64,000 bases of DNA from Henningerozyma blattae CBS 6284 (taxonomy: Eukaryota; Ascomycota; Saccharomycetes; Saccharomycetales; Saccharomycetaceae). The notes below the pieces were generated by a model, which did no database searches, was not told where the DNA came from, and worked only from the letters and a program-made list of their open reading frames with translations. The DNA is taken from NCBI RefSeq assembly GCF_000315915.1, contig NC_020190.1:930001-994000 (forward strand), written 5' to 3'. Shown piece by piece: positions 59,536-64,000 of the stretch (within the stretch, counting starts at the first letter, position 1; each line of letters starts with the position of its first letter). Position numbers and translations under genes: made by a program.

Positions 59536-61554
59536 ATGCCAAAGGATGATCTTTTGCAATCTAATTCCTTTGTAAGAATTCAAAGTTTGAATAGCGCAGG
59601 GAAGAGAAGGAAATCTATTACTTACAGCGAAGATCAATTCGATGAATTGGCCAATGCAGGTAGACTATACTCAAATCAAGCAGATGATTCTGGAGACGCG
59701 GACTTCTCAATAAGCAAGCTGGCAAAGCAAGGCTTGATAGATGAAGAGGATGAAAGTAGAGAGGAAAACGATGAGGAATCATTATCGGAAGTTAATTCCT
59801 CTGCTGGTAACACAGGTACTGTTATCCTTGATTCGACTAAAAATAGTCCATCACCACCTTTGGAGATTGGTGTGAGATCTAGCACCCCTGGAAGTAAAGT
59901 AATCATCACTGATGATGATGCAAGTTCAAATTATTTCGAAGTAGATGGTGATCATAAACCGGATAGTAACAGGATCCATTCTGTGGTTAAGAGATTGACA
60001 AGAAAGGAAAAACTAAGATATAACACCAAATACAACAAATACATGTCTCATTTCAGTGATGTTACTTTTGAATATAGACCTTCTATTTTAGATGGTAATA
60101 TTAGTCTACCATTTCAAGAAAAATTTAAGGGTCCTACTCTAGAGGCACAAGTCAGAGAATATGAATTGAAGAGAAGATCCAAACTACATGAAAAGAATTT
60201 TTCATATGATGACAATGCAGATGAAGTAGTTGTTTTGAATTCTGACTTCACAGGCCTTTACGTTTTGTTTTGGATGTATATGGCTTTCAGTTCAATGAAA
60301 TTATTCGTCGAATATTATAGAGAGCATAATGGTAATTTGAAAGAATCTGAAATCTACAACACAATGTCAACAAATTTAATATTGGTAGCAGTACTCGATT
60401 TGGTCATGTATTTGGAAACTTATTTTGTATTTTTCATTCATTGGTCTTGCAAAAAGAAGATTTTAAAATGGAAAAATGTTGGTATGATTATTACATCGAT
60501 TTATGAATTTTCCTTTGTTATATTTAATATGTATTTGACTGAAAATATTTTGAAGTTACATTGGATTGCCAAAATCTTTTTATTTTTACATTCGTTAGTA
60601 TTATTAATGAAAATGCATTCATATGCCTTTTATAATGGTTATATGTGGGAAATTTTACATGAACTAAACTTCTCAACAGCTGTATTAAATAGATTAAAAG
60701 ATCAATCTATCCCATCTTCGAAGGAAAAAACAGATGAAGGTGTTATCAAAGCTTTTGAAAAAAGTCAACAATTTTGTTCCTTTGAACTTCAAGCTCAATC
60801 CGTATCTAATACAAATATTAAATTTCCATTAAATATTAATTTGCATAATTTCTTTATGTATTCGATGTTCCCAACAGTAGTTTATCAAATTGAATATCCT
60901 AGAACTTCCAAAATTAGAGTGGGATATGTCATTGAAAAAATTTTCGCAATATTTGGTACTATATTTGTCATGATCGAAGTGGCTCAAATTTTCATGTATC
61001 CAATCGTTATAAGGGCTCTTGCTTTAAGAGACACGGAATGGACTGGCCTTTATAATCGTTTGACAGAATGTTCTTCATTATTTGTAGATATTATTCCAAG
61101 CTTTATTGTCATGTATTTACTGGTGTTTTATTTAATCTGGGATGCTATTTTGAATTGTATTGCAGAATTGACACGATTCGGTGATAGATACTTTTATGGT
61201 GATTGGTGGAACTGTGTCTCTTGGGCAGAATTTTCAAGAATTTGGAATGTACCAGTACATAAATTTCTATTACGTCATGTCTACCATAGCTCTATCAGTT
61301 TTTTAAGCCTATCAAAGGGCCAAGCTACTTTTATGACTTTCTTTATCAGTGCAATTGTCCATGAATTAACAATGTATGTTATCTTCAAAAAATTAAGGTG
61401 CTACTTATTTTTCTTCCAAATGTTACAATTGCCGTTAGTTATTATTTGCAATACAAAATATCTAAAGGATAAAGCAGTCATGGGTAACGTAATATTTTGG
61501 ATTGGGATTTGTACTGGCCCAAGTATCATGTGCACCATGTATTTAACGCTTTAA
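59536..61554 (+). CDS. ARE2: Are1/Are2 sterol O-acyltransferase
   Basis: ER membrane enzyme of the MBOAT family that esterifies ergosterol and related sterols with acyl-CoA for lipid-droplet storage. The 672 residues (610 in Are1, 642 in Are2) have an acidic Ser-rich cytosolic N-tail of about 230 residues and then about nine membrane segments. The family motif FYGDWWN (553-559) and the active-site His609 in IVHELTMY are present. Length and N-tail are closer to Are2, but the neighbour BUD23 is next to ARE1 and the neighbour ATP23 is next to ARE2, so the symbol is a choice within the pair. Confidence 0.94.
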   Translation: MPKDDLLQSNSFVRIQSLNSAGKRRKSITYSEDQFDELANAGRLYSNQADDSGDADFSISKLAKQGLIDEEDESREENDEESLSEVNSSAGNTGTVILDSTKNSPSPPLEIGVRSSTPGSKVIITDDDASSNYFEVDGDHKPDSNRIHSVVKRLTRKEKLRYNTKYNKYMSHFSDVTFEYRPSILDGNISLPFQEKFKGPTLEAQVREYELKRRSKLHEKNFSYDDNADEVVVLNSDFTGLYVLFWMYMAFSSMKLFVEYYREHNGNLKESEIYNTMSTNLILVAVLDLVMYLETYFVFFIHWSCKKKILKWKNVGMIITSIYEFSFVIFNMYLTENILKLHWIAKIFLFLHSLVLLMKMHSYAFYNGYMWEILHELNFSTAVLNRLKDQSIPSSKEKTDEGVIKAFEKSQQFCSFELQAQSVSNTNIKFPLNINLHNFFMYSMFPTVVYQIEYPRTSKIRVGYVIEKIFAIFGTIFVMIEVAQIFMYPIVIRALALRDTEWTGLYNRLTECSSLFVDIIPSFIVMYLLVFYLIWDAILNCIAELTRFGDRYFYGDWWNCVSWAEFSRIWNVPVHKFLLRHVYHSSISFLSLSKGQATFMTFFISAIVHELTMYVIFKKLRCYLFFFQMLQLPLVIICNTKYLKDKAVMGNVIFWIGICTGPSIMCTMYLTL

Positions 61555-61901
61555 TGAAGGAAAAACATAAATATTATGAATCACCTATATTCTTGAAGGG
61601 AATTAAACTTCTTCATGATAAAGCAACTTCATGTTAATAAAAATTCATGCATTTACATCTACTTAGTATTATTATCAAATAACAAAAGGTTTTCGTAAGC
61701 ACTTTTTCCTAAAATAACCTATCCTTTAGCTTCCCGTAAATGTCAATTATATTTTTCTTAACATCTCATTATATATATATAATTACAGCTTATATTGTAT
61801 TTATATTTTTAAATATTTACAAGCAACAATATGCATCTTTCTTTATCATATACCAATATGAGAGTCTATCTTTTGAATGTTATTAAGTGCTACTACCCAA
61901 A
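61555..61901. other. ARE-ATP23 convergent 3' region
   Basis: A 347-bp AT-rich spacer between convergent genes. Nothing is recognised in it. Confidence 0.6.
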
Positions 61902-62693
61902 TTATCTATATATTTCCTCAAATGGCCTTGTATCATTAAAACAACTATCCCATACTTGATTCACAGCTCTTTCAGCTTCCTTCTTATCAGCACATTTTGG
62001 ATTACCCATGACACTTAATATAGCTCTTCTTTTCACACATTCTTGGTGACCTCTAGCTAAAGTAACGCCAAGTCCTCTTCTGAAAAATTCTTCCATAAAT
62101 CTACATTCCCCACTCAAAGAACTTGCTCGTATTTCAGAGCATGCATGGTGTTTTAAATCTAGCCAATTTACATTCCATTTTAAATTGTCAAAATAATGAA
62201 CCAATTCATGCGCTAATGTGTCTTCTAAGTGAGATTTACTTCGTAGACGATTTTGACATAACAAAATACCTAATTGTGGATTAAATCCACCACTTTTCCA
62301 TTCAGGACATATTTCACAAATAATTTTTGAAGTATCAAATTTAAATTGCCCATTATTATCCAGTGAATCATCAGTTGCTTGATAACCGTTTTGAATTTTA
62401 TTGACTTTCTCTATAGATTCCATCATAAACCTAACAGTTGGTGAATATTTCAACACCCAATCTCTATACTCATAGCATTTCTGACATCCTATGTCTTGTT
62501 TCCTATAAGCAAGATCATTTTCATACCTTAACTTTTCTTTCTCGTCTAGTCCAAGACCTGTCTTATATTGCATAGTCCTTCTCCACCATTCAAAACCTTT
62601 TATAGCATTCAAATCTTTTGGCTTGTTAGGAGTTGAAATCTTTTCTGCTGGTGGGATCTTATCATCAGAGAAAGCTTCTAATTGATTACTCAT
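61902..62693 (-). CDS. ATP23: Atp23, mitochondrial metalloprotease and ATP synthase chaperone
   Basis: Intermembrane-space zinc metalloprotease that processes the Atp6 precursor and separately chaperones F0 assembly. The 263 residues (227 in S. cerevisiae) hold the zinc motif HELVH (162-166) followed by YFDN, and the family's many conserved cysteines (Cys70, Cys73, Cys126, Cys129, Cys146 and others), which are oxidised by Mia40 during import. The conserved GFEWWRRTMQYKTGLGL segment lies near residue 33. The extra length is an N-terminal hydrophilic stretch. Conserved order with ARE2 as on chromosome XIV. Confidence 0.95.
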   Translation of the reverse strand: MSNQLEAFSDDKIPPAEKISTPNKPKDLNAIKGFEWWRRTMQYKTGLGLDEKEKLRYENDLAYRKQDIGCQKCYEYRDWVLKYSPTVRFMMESIEKVNKIQNGYQATDDSLDNNGQFKFDTSKIICEICPEWKSGGFNPQLGILLCQNRLRSKSHLEDTLAHELVHYFDNLKWNVNWLDLKHHACSEIRASSLSGECRFMEEFFRRGLGVTLARGHQECVKRRAILSVMGNPKCADKKEAERAVNQVWDSCFNDTRPFEEIYR

Positions 62694-63028
62694 ATTTTTA
62701 CTTGTTGTATTGGTGTTTATCGAATATTAATACTTATATGTTTATTGGTAGATACTTATTCATAAATATATCATCAAGTTTTTTTATTCTACCACTTCAA
62801 TTAATAATGGCTCCCGAAGGTCTCGAACTGTGACCTTCTGTTTTCATTAAACATTTTTTCCGGATAATGTAAAATTTGAACATTTCATCTCATCGTATAT
62901 TTCTTTATTTACTATTGCAATTTTTATAATGATAAGATAAGAAAAAGCTAAAGGTTAATTATCTTCTTTTTATCAAGACTAAGACTACCTTACCTACACC
63001 TTCGATTTAAATTGAGTTTTTTTTAAAA
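62694..63028. promoter_or_regulatory. Divergent ATP23/YCR051W promoter with tRNA-like 3' half
   Basis: A 335-bp spacer. It contains a tRNA-like fragment at about 62807-62842, annotated separately. Otherwise it is AT-rich with no clear factor sites. Confidence 0.5.
62807..62842 (-). pseudogene. tRNA 3'-half relic or orphan B box
   Basis: On the minus strand the sequence AGAAGGTCACAGTTCGAGAC followed by CTTCGGGAGCCA resembles the variable loop, T-arm and 3' acceptor strand of a tRNA, nearest to an elongator Met type. GTTCGAGAC fits the B-box core. No matching 5' half (acceptor strand, A box, anticodon arm) is found upstream. It is either a decayed tRNA or a TFIIIC-only site. Confidence 0.3.
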
Positions 63029-63688
63029 ATGAATATTTGGGTGGCGGCAAGTGATGGTAGAATAGATTTGGTGGAAAAATTTCTAAACAATGACAATGGT
63101 TTAATAGCGAATTCTAAAGACCCAAATGGATACACACCAATACATGCGGCTGCAGCATATGGCCATGTAGATTTATTACGTTTGTTATGCCAAAAGTATA
63201 ATGGTGACATCAACATCCTGGATAATGATGGTGATACTCCGTTACATCATTGTGAAGATGTCGAGACCGCTAAAGTGATTATTGAAGAACTAGGTGGGGG
63301 TTACAACTTAAAAAATAATGAAGGAAAAACTGCATTAGAAGTTTTTGAAGAAGACTCAGAGTTCCCTGATTTAATCATGTATTTACGTGAGAAGTCTGGA
63401 ATTCCTCAAGATCAAGACAGTTTGGGAATTAACCAAGAACAGTTAGCTATGTTCCAAGATAGTATACGCTATTCTTTAGAAAATGAACCTGTGGATGAAA
63501 ATGACCCCGAAGCTTTAGCTCGCAGACAAAGAGTTGAACAAATTATGCAAGGGGATAATGTAGACGAAGAATTAGAAAAATATGTTAGAGAAGTCATTCG
63601 TATTCAAATGATGGGAGGCCAAAATTTTGGAACCTCTGAACAGGGCGACAGATCCAACGAGGAACCTTCAACAAAACGTAGAAAATAG
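63029..63688 (+). CDS. Ankyrin-repeat protein, YCR051W orthologue
   Basis: Small ankyrin-repeat protein without a known molecular role; the S. cerevisiae counterpart YCR051W (222 aa) is cytosolic and nuclear. The 219 residues contain ankyrin repeats from residue 1 to about 110: DLVEKFLNNDNG, DPNGYTPIHAAAAYGHVDLL, NILDNDGDTPLHHCE, KNNEGKTALEVF. An acidic helical region (about 130-195) and a short Lys/Arg tail (STKRRK) that may serve as a nuclear signal follow. Order BUD23-ARE-YCR051W matches chromosome III, with ATP23 inserted from the sister block. Confidence 0.92.
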   Translation: MNIWVAASDGRIDLVEKFLNNDNGLIANSKDPNGYTPIHAAAAYGHVDLLRLLCQKYNGDINILDNDGDTPLHHCEDVETAKVIIEELGGGYNLKNNEGKTALEVFEEDSEFPDLIMYLREKSGIPQDQDSLGINQEQLAMFQDSIRYSLENEPVDENDPEALARRQRVEQIMQGDNVDEELEKYVREVIRIQMMGGQNFGTSEQGDRSNEEPSTKRRK

Positions 63689-64000
63689 AGAAGTATTGTC
63701 ATCTTGCCCCAAAAATTTTAACAAAAAGCATTCCACTTTCAATTCAGAATCTGTATTACATGTATATTATTTGCACTTTTTTGTACCATAGCTATATAAT
63801 TGAAGTAATACACGGTCTTACCGTACTCATACAGTATCTTTTTTTGACTTAAGTTTATAAATATTTGGAAGTCAGACAGTGACCGCCTTATGTCCGACGG
63901 AGCTACTAAACAGCCGCCGGACCTTTTTGCATTGTTGTCGAGATTATTTTAATTAACAAATTATCAAAGGAATCGGAAAATACGAATTATTTCTTCAAGA
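63689..64000. other. Right-edge intergenic region
   Basis: The last 312 bp show no ORF. A GC-richer patch at about 63875-63935 (TGTCCGACGG, GCCGCCGGACC) may be the upstream region of the next gene. RSC6 or THR4 would be expected from chromosome III order, but neither is visible. Confidence 0.4.

Overview
The window is AT-rich nuclear DNA from a budding yeast of the family Saccharomycetaceae. Every confident gene is an intronless yeast ORF that can be matched to a named Saccharomyces cerevisiae gene. Gene order mixes the two S. cerevisiae copies of several duplicated blocks. Genes known from the chromosome V block (CHD1, PAB1, BCK2, ADK2, TMT1, PDA1) alternate with genes from its chromosome IV sister block (UBC13, MSH6, TVP15, a STE5-like gene). 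Some ancestral neighbours are absent (CCA1, RAD3, BRR2, RAD24, ARX1). This fits a post-whole-genome-duplication yeast outside Saccharomyces that resolved its duplicates differently. The species itself cannot be named from the sequence.

Layout. 1-38.7 kb: CHD1 (5'-truncated by the window edge), PAB1, UBC13, DNF1/2, BCK2, a GIS1/RPH1-type zinc-finger gene, MSH6 (-), ADK2, GRX3/4 (-), TMT1 (-) flanked by two decayed TMT1 copies, BMH1/2, TVP15, PDA1 and a short STE5-like RING gene. 40.6-53.1 kb: BUD22, SPC42 (-), ANR2 (-) and MRPL3 (-), from the chromosome XIII/XI duplicated block. Inside it lies a gene-poor stretch (45.4-51.9 kb) with a tRNA-Ala, a Ty3-like solo LTR, a broken Gag fragment and a 100-N assembly gap. 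53.5-64 kb: TIM23, RRT12 (-), BUD23 (-), ARE1/2, ATP23 (-) and the YCR051W orthologue, from the chromosome III/XIV block.

The most unusual signals are two GC-rich islands (about 16.7-17.9 kb and 36.8-38.7 kb) in this AT-rich DNA. Each covers a promoter and the N-terminal or whole coding part of a regulatory gene whose conserved domains have eroded. In the first, the JmjN/JmjC demethylase module of the GIS1/RPH1 gene is still alignable but has lost its iron ligands, while its two zinc fingers are intact. In the second, a STE5-like scaffold keeps a complete RING-H2 but ends before the PH and VWA domains. It carries twelve CACGTG hexamers, all in one codon phase, and an 11-bp C-tract array with a G-quadruplex pattern just before its ATG.

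Promoters carry recognisable wiring: MCB boxes at MSH6/ADK2 and SPC42, a tandem PAC array plus RRPE at BUD22, RRPE/PAC at BUD23, Reb1 sites at UBC13, BMH and MRPL3/TIM23, and Tbf1-type sites at several genes. Assignments rest on sequence patterns and remembered family features; no database search was run.
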